Below are positions 1-7,531 of a stretch of 64,000 nucleotides of DNA, piece after piece. The DNA comes from Lachnospiraceae bacterium C1.1 (GTDB lineage Bacteria; Bacillota; Clostridia; Lachnospirales; Lachnospiraceae). The notes beneath the pieces are model-generated. The model was not told the DNA's origin, did no database searches, and saw nothing but the letters and a program-made list of their open reading frames with translations. Each line of letters starts with the position of its first letter. Position 1 is the stretch's first letter. A program made the position numbers and the translations under genes. The stretch is taken from the NCBI GenBank assembly GCA_030434875.1, contig JAUISW010000001.1, positions 2,553,501-2,617,500 on the forward strand. The letters run 5' to 3'.

Positions 1-25
1 TGCGCAGAGCTATGTGAACAGTAAC
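1..25. repeat. Probable truncated end of a 201-bp dispersed repeat
   Basis: Bases 13-25 read TGTGAACAGTAAC, identical to the terminal 13-mer of the three complete repeat copies in this window (496-696, 3457-3657, 51229-51429). They are preceded by TGCGCAG, as in those copies, although the five or six bases between differ. Most of this copy would lie left of the window, so the assignment rests on a short match. Confidence 0.55.
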
Positions 26-58
26 AAATCATTATATATTTATATATGCAACTAATGC

Positions 59-322
59 TTAAGCCATTTTGTTTACAGCCTTGGTAAGACGTGAAACTTT
101 TCTTGAAGCGTTGCATTTGTGATAAACGCCTTTTGAGCCAGCCTTCTCAATTGTTGAGATAGCTGATGTAAGAGCTGCTGCTGCTTCTTCCTTATTACCA
201 GTTGCGATTGCAGCGTAAACCTTCTTTGTAGCGTTCTTTACGCCTGTTCTTACAGACTTGTTTCTGTCTGCTCTCTTTGCGCTTGTGATTATTCTCTTCT
301 TTGCTGATTTAATGTTAGCCAA
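59..322 (-). CDS. rpsT: 30S ribosomal protein S20
   Basis: S20 binds 16S rRNA during assembly of the small ribosomal subunit. The product is lysine/arginine-rich and helical, and begins with the family signature LANIKSAKKRI. I place the start at a TTG codon (320-322) rather than the in-frame ATG at 335-337. A GGAGG at 331-335 lies exactly 8 nt before the TTG, whereas it overlaps the ATG. The TTG start also gives the usual family length of about 87 residues. The gene is monocistronic, with a good promoter at 428-456. The identity is certain; the start rests on the ribosome site and family length. Confidence 0.96.
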   Translation of the reverse strand: MANIKSAKKRIITSAKRADRNKSVRTGVKNATKKVYAAIATGNKEEAAAALTSAISTIEKAGSKGVYHKCNASRKVSRLTKAVNKMA

Positions 323-427
323 AGTATTATCCTCCATTTCCCGGAAATTAATTATATCTTTTTACAAGCATGTACTCTTTTTCCATGCCTGACACTTTGA
401 CTATGGTTTATGAGTGCATACCAGTGT

Positions 428-456
428 ATTTTAATGCCGCAGACTGTTATTGTCAA
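428..456 (-). promoter_or_regulatory. rpsT promoter
   Basis: On the minus strand there is TTGACA (451-456), a 17-bp spacer and TAAAAT (428-433), a near-consensus housekeeping promoter about 105 bp upstream of the rpsT start. No other gene lies between it and rpsT. Confidence 0.75.
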
Positions 457-495
457 TACGGATTTTAAAAATTTCAAAATTTTATAGTTTATTCC

Positions 496-696
496 GTTAC
501 TGTTCACAGGCAAACTGCGCACTCCGCTGCGCAGTTATGCCACAATAACTTTGACTGAACACTGGGTTTTGCCCATTGCCGTATGCGCATAATACTTAGC
601 GAAGCAAAGCTGAGCTTAGTATATGCCACACAGAGGGGGCAATCTTAAATGGCAAAATCCGTTACTGGAGCACGCTGAAAGCGTGTGAACAGTAAC
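496..696 (-). repeat. 201-bp dispersed palindromic repeat, copy 1
   Basis: The element starts with GTTACTGTTCACA and ends with TGTGAACAGTAAC, a perfect 13-bp terminal inverted repeat. It is in the opposite orientation to copies 2 and 3. Inside are several hairpins, including CACGCT-TTC-AGCGTG and a GC-rich TGCGCA stem. There is also a longer pairing between GGGTTTTGCC and GGCAAAACCC. It has no plausible ORF. It ends one base before the stop codon of the gene at 698-940, so it may form the 3' end of that transcript. Confidence 0.9.
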
Positions 697-697
697 T

Positions 698-940
698 TTA
701 TTCCTCGAAGGAGACTGTTACGTAGTAGGCCCCGCCCTTGCCTTCCTCTACGTTTGTTACTTTGCCGTGAAGATTTTTCAGGGCTTCGTGGCGGGGGAAG
801 TTTCCCGACATGGCTATTGCAGGTATTATTGTATAGTAAACGACCAGACCGCCCTGAAGCTGGGACTCCTCTACATCCACTTCAGCTCCCGGAACTATAT
901 GTTCGTATTTGATCTCCATCTTAAATTTCATATCACGCAT
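698..940 (-). CDS. Small hypothetical protein (80 aa)
   Basis: I do not recognise this protein. It is short, acidic and probably beta-rich, with no signal peptide or membrane segment. The ATG follows GAGGAG, a ribosome site that overlaps the stop codon of the upstream acyltransferase gene, with a 13-nt gap. It is therefore very probably translated from the same transcript. An alternative start is the fourth codon (Met). The 201-bp repeat begins directly after its stop codon. Confidence 0.7.
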   Translation of the reverse strand: MRDMKFKMEIKYEHIVPGAEVDVEESQLQGGLVVYYTIIPAIAMSGNFPRHEALKNLHGKVTNVEEGKGGAYYVTVSFEE

Positions 941-953
941 AACTTACTCTCCT

Positions 954-1847
954 CTATATAAGTCCCACCATGTCCTTAAGCGCCAGTATTACAAAGCCGT
1001 GTAAAAGATAAACGCCCTTTGTCTTTGCGCCTAATTTTGACATGAAATTAAATTTTATATTCGGTATGAGAAGATAAAAATATATGATACATATAACTGC
1101 TACAAGAAAATGCGCTATCCTGACTTCTGCCGGTTCATGTGATACCGTATAAGGTGCGCATTCATAGAACCAGACATAAGAGACCTTTTTTGTATAGCCT
1201 ATGATAAGACCCATTGCAGCCCCAAATGCCGCAGCAGATGTCATCGAAATGAGCATTTTATGATCATGGTAAAAAGCCTTTAATTTTTCTCTTTTCTCTT
1301 CATCCTTCATCAAGCCCGAAAAATGATGTCCTAATATAAAGAAAGGAAAATATACAAAAATCCTTGAAAGTGTATATTTCATACCTATCTCATGCACATA
1401 ACCTACTGCTATGCTGACCACCAGCGATATTATAAAAAGACTTATCTGAAGCTTTTTTCCTCCGTACGATATCAAAGGAAGAGCAATACTCCATACCGCC
1501 ATTGCCATCATATACCACATGAGCCAGTAGGGCTGGGCATAGGTAAATTTCACATTCCTTACGGGTGTCAGTATATAATTTACATATAAAATATATATGG
1601 TCTGGAAAACAATATAGGGAACTATGATCCCCGTAAATATTTTCTTTAAGTTAAATCTGGCAAAATAACCGGATATAAATATAAAAAGCGGCATGTGAAA
1701 TGAATATATAATCTTATAGATCGTTTTCACATTTCCGCTTTTTAAGAAAAGCTCAAGGAGATGCCCGACAACCACAAGGATTATGAGCATCGCCTTTATA
1801 TTATCCATTCTGTAATCTCTAACTTTATTCTCTTTCACTTTTTCCAC
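954..1847 (-). CDS. Membrane acyltransferase family 3 protein
   Basis: This is a multi-pass membrane protein of about 297 residues. Its N-terminal RMDNIKAMLIILVVVGHLLE matches the D-x-x-(K/R)-x-x-x-I/L...GH signature of the Acyl_transf_3 family, which includes OafA-, WecH- and NolL-type O-acetylases. It is followed by SFHMPLFIFISGYF, the second conserved motif of that family. These proteins transfer acetyl groups to sugars or cell-envelope polymers; the substrate here cannot be told. The annotated start is GTG with a weak ribosome site. An ATG at codon 14 (RMDN) is a realistic alternative. It lies 22 nt downstream of mgtE, probably in the same transcript. Confidence 0.85.
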   Translation of the reverse strand: MEKVKENKVRDYRMDNIKAMLIILVVVGHLLELFLKSGNVKTIYKIIYSFHMPLFIFISGYFARFNLKKIFTGIIVPYIVFQTIYILYVNYILTPVRNVKFTYAQPYWLMWYMMAMAVWSIALPLISYGGKKLQISLFIISLVVSIAVGYVHEIGMKYTLSRIFVYFPFFILGHHFSGLMKDEEKREKLKAFYHDHKMLISMTSAAAFGAAMGLIIGYTKKVSYVWFYECAPYTVSHEPAEVRIAHFLVAVICIIYFYLLIPNIKFNFMSKLGAKTKGVYLLHGFVILALKDMVGLI

Positions 1848-1869
1848 ACTTTTCTTAAATCAGGAAGCG

Positions 1870-3210
1870 TCACCCTATATGCAGGATATGCGTTGCAAAC
1901 TGGAAGTATATCGTAAGGGTCACTGCATCGATTATTGTCGTGAGCATAGGTGATGCCATTACAGCCGGATCAAATCCAAGTCTTTTAGCTATCATAGGAA
2001 GAGAACATCCAACTACGTTAGCTGTTATAACTGCCATTATCATTGTAAGTACTACTACCAGTGCCACTATCGGATCAAGTCTGTCAACTACAAGGAGCTT
2101 CACGAAATTTGCTGCCGCCAGCGTCACACCGCATATAAGAGCCGTACAGAATTCTTTTCCGACTACCCTGAATATATCCTTAAATTCTATCTCCCTTAAG
2201 GAGAGGGCACGGATTATCATTGTAGATGACTGTGAACCCGTATTTCCGCCGGTATCCATAAGCATCGGTATATATGCCGCGAGGATTATATATGCCCCAA
2301 GAGCATTCTCATAACTCGTAATGATCCTTCCCGTAAATGTCGCTGAGATCATGAGAAGAAGCAGCCATCCGACTCTCTTTCTCCAAAGATCCAGAGGTCC
2401 CATTTTGGTATAAGGAAGATCCGAAGGCACGATAGCTGCCATCTTCTGGATATCCTCTGTAGCCTCTTCCTGGATGATATCGACGATATCATCGACAGTT
2501 ACGATTCCAACAAGTCTTTTTTCAGAATCCACTACCGGAACCGAAATAAAATCATATTTTGAAATCACCCGTGCAACATCCTCCTGGTCGGTCAACGTTT
2601 CCACGGAGATGACATTTTCCTCCATAACGTCACCGATCAGATCCTCAGGCCTCGATAATATCAATGTTCTTAAAGCAACGATTCCGATAAGACGTCTTCT
2701 TTTATCAAGCACGTAGCATGTATTTATAGTTTCTTTATCTATTCCTGTACGACGGATTCTCGCAATAGCATCCGCAACCGTCAGATTTTCCTTAAGGTCT
2801 ACAAATTCCACCGTCATTATGGAACCTGCCGAATCCTCCGGAAATTTAAGAAGATGATTTACATCTCTTCTTACATCAGGGCTGGCATTTGAGAGAAGCT
2901 TTTTAACGACTGATGCCGGCATTTCTTCCATAAGGTCTGCCGCATCATCGGACATCATGTTATTAATGATGTTCACAGCTTCATTATCTGTAAGTGAAGT
3001 GATTATCTCCTGCTCAACATCTGTAGGCAGGAAAGCAAATACATCTGCAGCCATATCCTTTGGCAGCAGTCTGAATACTCTTACCTGCAGATCTGCCGGG
3101 AGCTCTTCTAAAAGTGCAGCAATATCTGCTTCGTTCAATTCCCCGAGTTTCTCTCTCAGTTCATGGTACTTCTTCTCATCGAGAAACTCCTGTACTTCTT
3201 CTATATTCAT
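1870..3210 (-). CDS. mgtE: Magnesium transporter MgtE
   Basis: MgtE is a dimeric, Mg2+-gated channel. The order seen is an acidic N domain (about 1-125), two CBS domains (about 130-255, including GSIMTVEFVDLKE and VISVETLTDQEDVARVI), a linker helix, and five membrane segments at the C-terminal end, with the pore signature around DTGGNTGSQSST and a final LTIYFQFA helix. The length (446 aa) is usual. An upstream in-frame codon exists, but GGAGAGAAAATG supports the start at 3210. A promoter lies at 3388-3416, leaving a leader of about 170-180 nt with an overlapping small ORF. Confidence 0.95.
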   Translation of the reverse strand: MNIEEVQEFLDEKKYHELREKLGELNEADIAALLEELPADLQVRVFRLLPKDMAADVFAFLPTDVEQEIITSLTDNEAVNIINNMMSDDAADLMEEMPASVVKKLLSNASPDVRRDVNHLLKFPEDSAGSIMTVEFVDLKENLTVADAIARIRRTGIDKETINTCYVLDKRRRLIGIVALRTLILSRPEDLIGDVMEENVISVETLTDQEDVARVISKYDFISVPVVDSEKRLVGIVTVDDIVDIIQEEATEDIQKMAAIVPSDLPYTKMGPLDLWRKRVGWLLLLMISATFTGRIITSYENALGAYIILAAYIPMLMDTGGNTGSQSSTMIIRALSLREIEFKDIFRVVGKEFCTALICGVTLAAANFVKLLVVDRLDPIVALVVVLTMIMAVITANVVGCSLPMIAKRLGFDPAVMASPMLTTIIDAVTLTIYFQFATHILHIG

Positions 3211-3334
3211 TTTCTCTCCAATCCGCAGCCGAAAATTCACCGCTGAAGAAAGTGGTTTCCGGCGCTAAATTTTTTATATTTAGTATTCCGTTTTCGCGCT
3301 GTATAAAGCGCCTTCGTTCAGGAATGTCTGCCAT
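3176..3334 (-). CDS. Possible leader peptide overlapping the mgtE start (52 aa)
   Basis: Within the mgtE leader, an ATG at 3332-3334 follows a purine-rich AAAGGCGG site. It opens a 52-codon frame that runs across the mgtE start and ends about 34 nt inside mgtE, in another frame. The N-terminal end reads MADIPERRRFIQREN: acidic residues and proline followed by three arginines. This resembles in character the Mg2+-sensing leader MgtL of Salmonella (acidic/proline stretch, then RRR), which acts by ribosome destabilisation. The similarity could be chance. Seen: the frame, its ribosome site and the overlap. Inferred: a regulatory role. Confidence 0.4.
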   Translation of the reverse strand: MADIPERRRFIQRENGILNIKNLAPETTFFSGEFSAADWRENEYRRSTGVSR

Positions 3335-3387
3335 TAAAACCACCGCCTTTCCAAATTGAGAAAAAATCTATTCATTACAACCTATCA

Positions 3388-3416
3388 AGTTTAGCATTGT
3401 GAAAGTTTTGCGTCAA
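3388..3416 (-). promoter_or_regulatory. mgtE promoter
   Basis: TTGACG (3411-3416), a 17-bp spacer and TAAACT (3388-3393) on the minus strand, between repeat copy 2 and mgtE. No M-box-like conserved core was recognised in the leader. Confidence 0.6.
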
Positions 3417-3456
3417 GATTTTTAAACAATACAGAATAAGTCAAAAAAGCAAAAAA

Positions 3457-3657
3457 GTTACTGTTCACACGCTTTCAGCGTGCTCCAGTAACGGGTTTTG
3501 CCATTTAAAATTGCCCCCTCTGTGTGGCATATACTAAGCTCAGCTTTGCTTCGCTAAGTATTATGCGCATACGGCAATGGGCAAAACCCAGTGTTCAGTC
3601 AAAGTTATTGTGGCATAACTGCGCAGCGGAGTGCGCAGTTTGCCTGTGAACAGTAAC
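3457..3657 (+). repeat. 201-bp dispersed palindromic repeat, copy 2
   Basis: This copy is identical in length to copies 1 and 3 and differs by only a few bases. It lies between the mgtE promoter and the terminator of the corrinoid operon, reversed relative to copy 1. Its first 36 bp form a hairpin of their own (GTTACTG...CAGTAAC). The same GTTACTG can instead pair with the far end of the element, so two mutually exclusive folds are possible. Confidence 0.9.
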
Positions 3658-3662
3658 GCAAA

Positions 3663-3704
3663 AAACTTTTTGCCATATTAAAATATTAACACAGCAAAAA
3701 GTTT
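3663..3704 (-). terminator. Intrinsic terminator of the cobalamin-riboswitch operon
   Basis: On the minus strand AAACTTTTTGC pairs perfectly with GCAAAAAGTTT (11 bp) and is followed by a T run. It lies 8 bp after the last gene of the operon (stop at 3712). Confidence 0.75.
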
Positions 3705-3711
3705 GTTAACC

Positions 3712-4614
3712 TCACTCTGCAGCCTTTAATGAAGCAGAATCAAATCTCAATGTATAGTCTATCTCATGAGGTTTACTCATTGCTGTTGTATCTGCCGTTA
3801 TCGGAATTTCCGTATCAAATGCAGAAATCGGAATAGTAAATACTGATTTTCCGCTGCTTGTGTCAGCCTCGTAAGTCTCATTACCGACGATCGCATAATC
3901 ATAATTATCACTTGAAAATTCGATCGCCGCCGTCATTTCGTTGTTTTTCACAGTAATTTTAGCAGGAGAACTGACCGATGCCCTTCCGGAGCCACCCGAA
4001 AGAGTCACATCTGCAGTATACTCTCCATCTTCAAGTCCAAGGCTTTCTGCACTTGTTCCTCTTGCCTCCTTAAAAGCCGATCCATCGAGAGAATCTGACC
4101 TGAATACCAGAGTTCTCGGATACCATTGCTCTTTCTTTTTACTGAAGGCCGCACATTCAATACCCTTATCCAATGCCTCGATCTCAAAAGTAAATACATT
4201 TTTTCCATCTGCATCATCCTGAGATTCAATAAGCTCCTCTTTTGTGGCTGCCGCCGCTTCTTCTGCAGTTCCGGGGTATACATACTTATAACCGCTGCCG
4301 CTCATATGCATCTCAGCAGTCATCTTTCCGGCCTCAACCGTCAGAGTTGTTTTTTCCGGTGAAAACATAGACGAGCTGCTGTCAACTTTTATCTCGTAAA
4401 CTCCGTCATTAAGCTCTGTTCCCTCAATTGGCGTCATCCAACTTTCAACTATATCCTCGGCTTCCACCTGGTCTGCCGAATCTGCCACCTTGCTTGTATC
4501 TTCCGCAACTTCGCTGCTTTCTTTAACCTCTGCTGAATTTCCGCAGCCGTTTGATATAACTGCCGCGGTCACAAAAACCGCAGCAGCAATGCTTCTTAAA
4601 TAAAGTTTTCTCAT
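3712..4614 (-). CDS. Lipoprotein with two NEAT-like repeats
   Basis: The N-terminal part has a signal sequence and a lipoprotein-type cysteine (ISNGC, about residue 24), so the protein is probably anchored outside the membrane. Two beta-rich repeats follow (about 60-180 and 190-300). Each begins with DGxYxxxV and includes a K/T-x-x-E/M-T-A-x-x pattern and a buried YxY or YKYVYPG segment, the layout of NEAT/iron-transport-associated domains that bind haem or similar tetrapyrroles. The canonical SxxxxY ligand pattern is not obvious, so ligand binding is inference. It is the last gene of the operon, 9 nt after the CbiK-like gene. The context suggests capture of a tetrapyrrole or corrinoid. Confidence 0.65.
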   Translation of the reverse strand: MRKLYLRSIAAAVFVTAAVISNGCGNSAEVKESSEVAEDTSKVADSADQVEAEDIVESWMTPIEGTELNDGVYEIKVDSSSSMFSPEKTTLTVEAGKMTAEMHMSGSGYKYVYPGTAEEAAAATKEELIESQDDADGKNVFTFEIEALDKGIECAAFSKKKEQWYPRTLVFRSDSLDGSAFKEARGTSAESLGLEDGEYTADVTLSGGSGRASVSSPAKITVKNNEMTAAIEFSSDNYDYAIVGNETYEADTSSGKSVFTIPISAFDTEIPITADTTAMSKPHEIDYTLRFDSASLKAAE

Positions 4615-4623
4615 AAAAAATGC

Positions 4624-5727
4624 TTATTCCTCTATACTCTCCATCGAATCCTCGATATGATCAACATAAATATCCTGAATATCCTCGTTTGCACCGAGTC
4701 CCTGGATAACTGTCTCAACCTCGTAGCCTGCCTTTGTAAAGAGTGACTTGATAGAGTCATCATCATCGCCTGCCATGTCGTTGTTTGCATGATCGCCGGC
4801 AACTACCATAAAGGGAAGAAGAACTACCTTCTTATATTCACCCTTTTTAACACTCTCAAGAGTCTCCTCCGGAGTCGGTGAAGCTTCTACAGTTGTAATG
4901 AAGTAATTCTCATAACCATCTGCTGTGAGCATCTCCTGGATCTTTGCATACGAAGAGTTTGAATCTGCACTTGTTCCGTGTCCCATGTAAACAATAGCTG
5001 TCTCACCATCATCATAATCTGTTGTGGCATCCGTAATAGCTGAAATTACTGCCTCATAATCCTCATCAGTATCAAGGAGCTGCTTGCCGAGAACGATCTT
5101 GTCAAAAGCATCAGAATACTCTGCAAGAGTTGTCTCTATGTCCGTATACTCGAGGCCGTTCATAAGATGTGTAGGCTGAACAACGAGTTCCTTAACGCCG
5201 TTATCAACAGCTCTATCGAGTGCAGTTTTTAAGTCATCGATCTCCTGACCGTCTCTCTCCTTGATATGATTTATGATAATGTCACTTGTAAATGCCCTGC
5301 GAACGCTCCAGTCCGGATAAGCTTCCGCAACAGCCTTTTCGATGGCGCCGATCGTCTCTCGTCTTGAATCATTGTAGCTCGTTCCAAAACTTACAACGAG
5401 AATCTCCTTCTCACCTATCTCATCAGCGTTAAGGCTGTCATCAAGAGATGCATCACCTGTATCATAGTTTTCCTCATCATCTGCAGCTTCGGTTGATGCA
5501 GCCTCTGTTGATGCAGCCTCTGTTGATGCTGTTTCTGTTGAAGCAGCATTTTCTGCTGATGCAGCCTCTGTGGAGGCAGCTGTTTCTGTCGATGCCGCCT
5601 CTGTTGATGCAGCAGCTGTCGATGCAGCTGTTCCTGCCTGCTGACTTCCGCAGCCTGCCAGACTGAATGCTGCAAGTGCAGATGACATGATGATCGCCAT
5701 TAATCTGTTAACTTCTCTCTTTTTCAT
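4624..5727 (-). CDS. Surface lipoprotein CbiK-type cobaltochelatase
   Basis: CbiK inserts cobalt into sirohydrochlorin. The chelatase domain spans about residues 105-360 and starts with KEILVVSFGTSYNDSRRET. The two metal-binding histidines of the family are visible in YMGHGTSADS and VVAGDHANNDMAGDD. Unlike the cytoplasmic enzyme, this one has a lipoprotein signal (LAGCGS) and a linker of about 60 residues made of repeated A-S-T-E units, so it is displayed outside the cell. Extracellular CbiK cannot easily serve corrin synthesis, so haem, corrinoid or cobalt handling is a better guess. It follows the ATPase gene by about 36 nt and is under the upstream cobalamin riboswitch. Confidence 0.88.
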   Translation of the reverse strand: MKKREVNRLMAIIMSSALAAFSLAGCGSQQAGTAASTAAASTEAASTETAASTEAASAENAASTETASTEAASTEAASTEAADDEENYDTGDASLDDSLNADEIGEKEILVVSFGTSYNDSRRETIGAIEKAVAEAYPDWSVRRAFTSDIIINHIKERDGQEIDDLKTALDRAVDNGVKELVVQPTHLMNGLEYTDIETTLAEYSDAFDKIVLGKQLLDTDEDYEAVISAITDATTDYDDGETAIVYMGHGTSADSNSSYAKIQEMLTADGYENYFITTVEASPTPEETLESVKKGEYKKVVLLPFMVVAGDHANNDMAGDDDDSIKSLFTKAGYEVETVIQGLGANEDIQDIYVDHIEDSMESIEE

Positions 5728-5763
5728 AGTATCCTCCTACTATAGCCCGGATTTTATCCCGGC

Positions 5764-6546
5764 TTAAAATAAGTTTAATCTATCACAAACGGAAGAATCT
5801 ATATCAAACAATTCTCCGATTGTTTCACTTTTCATGAGTTTTTCCGGACTGTCACAGGCAAAAAGCCCGTTGTCTTTAAGCATTAAAAGCTTGTCCGAAT
5901 ACTCTCCTGCAAGATATATCTCATGTATCGATATGATAATGCTCATCTGCTTTTCTGAGACCAGTCTTTTTAAGAGATCCATTATTTCTATCTGATATTT
6001 GAGATCGAGATACCCTGTCGGCTCATCCAAAATAAGGATTTCTGTCTCCTGCGCAATGGCTCTCGCTATGAGCGTTCTCTGTTTCTGCCCGTCACTTAAA
6101 TGCTCAAAAGGCTTATCCTTAAGCTTCATGCAGTCAGTCGCTTCAAGCGCTTCAAAAACTTTTGACTCATCATCGGCCGTCAGATTCCCGAACCAGCCGG
6201 TGTAGGGATATCTTCCCTTCGCCACCGTTTCGAATACCGTTTCCGAACGGTCAACCTCACGTCCGGTAAAAAGCACTGCAAGCTTCCTCGAAAGCTCTTT
6301 TCCTGAATAATCCCCTATCTTTTTTCCTTCTATAAAAATTTCACCGGAAATTGCATCAAGCTGTTTTGAAATTGTCATAAGGAGAGTTGATTTTCCAACT
6401 CCGTTAGGCCCCATTATCGAAAGTATGCTTCCCTTTTTCAGTTCTAAATTCAAATTTTTAAGAACAGGTTTCTTGGGGTCATAACCAACCGTCAGATCAA
6501 TTAATTTAAGGCAGACAGATTTTCTATCGATATTTTCAATGCTCAT
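5764..6546 (-). CDS. ABC transporter ATPase, BtuD/FepC family
   Basis: This is the ATP-hydrolysing subunit of a metal-chelate/corrinoid importer. Walker A is GPNGVGKST (about residue 46). The signature is HLSDGQKQRTLIARAIAQ and Walker B is ILILDEPTGYLD. The Q-loop and H-loop (SIHEIYL) are present. LSDGQ in place of LSGGQ is typical of FecE/FepC-like ATPases. The start overlaps the permease stop by 11 bp, so translation is probably coupled. The cobalamin riboswitch upstream makes corrinoid the likeliest cargo. Confidence 0.92.
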   Translation of the reverse strand: MSIENIDRKSVCLKLIDLTVGYDPKKPVLKNLNLELKKGSILSIMGPNGVGKSTLLMTISKQLDAISGEIFIEGKKIGDYSGKELSRKLAVLFTGREVDRSETVFETVAKGRYPYTGWFGNLTADDESKVFEALEATDCMKLKDKPFEHLSDGQKQRTLIARAIAQETEILILDEPTGYLDLKYQIEIMDLLKRLVSEKQMSIIISIHEIYLAGEYSDKLLMLKDNGLFACDSPEKLMKSETIGELFDIDSSVCDRLNLF

Positions 6547-7531
6547 TTCCCCGTCTCCTTCCCGCCATCATCACAAGTACCGTAGGTGCTCCAAATATAG
6601 CCGTTACCGTTGAAAGCGGAAGCTCAGTCGGAAGTGTCGCCGTACGTGCGATCAGGTCGCAGAGCATGGTAATGACCGCACCCAGCATAAAGAGTGCCGG
6701 GATCACATGAAAAGGCCTTGAGGATTTAAGTATTTTTCTCAGCATAAAAGGAACTGCTATCCCTATGAAAGAGACGGGTCCCGCAAAAGCTGTTACAATC
6801 GCCGATAAGAGGCTTGAGATCACTATTATCAGAAGACTGAAAAATCTCACATTTATGCCCATCGATCTCGCATAAACCTCGCCTATCCTGTATGCCTCTA
6901 TAGGTTTTGACAGCAGAAAGACTATTAATGATAGAAAAACTGCAAATACTGCCATCTCTGCTGCTGATGGAAATGCTGCTCCTGAAAAGCTCCCCTGTGA
7001 CCAGCCGTGAAGATTTACTATAGAAGATTCATCTGCAAAAGCCACTATAAATTCCGTTATGGCACTGCAGATATACGACATCATTATTCCTGCAACCAAA
7101 AGCACTTCCATGCGACGTATCCTCGAGGAAAGAGCAAGTACGACCAAAGTCGAGAGCATTGCTCCCGCAAAGGATGCCCCTATCATCTCGATCGAAAGAA
7201 CCACATGTCCTGCGCTTGTCACGAGGATCATCATTATCGCCGCCGTCATTTTTGCCCCGGACGAGATTCCGAGTACATAAGGACCGGCTATGGGATTTCT
7301 GAAAAAAGTCTGAAGCAGATATCCGGAAATTGCCAGTGCTCCTCCGGAAGCAGCCGCAAGAACCGCTCTCGGCAGACGGATCTCATATATTATCTGCTTA
7401 CCAAGTTCATCAAGTTTAGAAAAAATATCAACACTGACACTTCCGATCGAAAGTGACATAAAAAATGTAAGCAGGATTGCTGCCGCAAGAGCGACATAAA
7501 CTATTAAAATATTTTTACCTTTATTATTCAT
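6536..7531 (-). CDS. ABC transporter permease, FecCD/BtuC family
   Basis: This is a 331-aa hydrophobic protein with about ten membrane helices. It carries the FecCD motifs RLPRAVLAAASGGALAISG, QTFFRNPIAGPYVLGISSGA and, near the end, AGPVSFIGIAVPF followed by LPTELPLSTVTAIFGAP. It forms the channel for a corrinoid or metallophore. The start codon overlaps the stop of the binding-protein gene (ATGAATAA), and its own stop overlaps the ATPase start. Confidence 0.93.
   Translation of the reverse strand: MNNKGKNILIVYVALAAAILLTFFMSLSIGSVSVDIFSKLDELGKQIIYEIRLPRAVLAAASGGALAISGYLLQTFFRNPIAGPYVLGISSGAKMTAAIMMILVTSAGHVVLSIEMIGASFAGAMLSTLVVLALSSRIRRMEVLLVAGIMMSYICSAITEFIVAFADESSIVNLHGWSQGSFSGAAFPSAAEMAVFAVFLSLIVFLLSKPIEAYRIGEVYARSMGINVRFFSLLIIVISSLLSAIVTAFAGPVSFIGIAVPFMLRKILKSSRPFHVIPALFMLGAVITMLCDLIARTATLPTELPLSTVTAIFGAPTVLVMMAGRRRGNEH

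Noticed and set aside
335..337. ATG start for S20
   Set aside because: The ribosome site overlaps it; the TTG 15 nt downstream has ideal spacing and gives the usual length.
3211..3456. M-box magnesium riboswitch before mgtE
   Set aside because: None of the conserved M-box core could be seen in the leader.
5448..5675. Frames opposite the CbiK linker
   Set aside because: They are shadows of the repetitive A-S-T-E linker DNA.
7007..7456. 149-codon plus-strand frame inside the permease gene
   Set aside because: It is the antisense shadow of a strongly conserved FecCD gene; composition is not protein-like.
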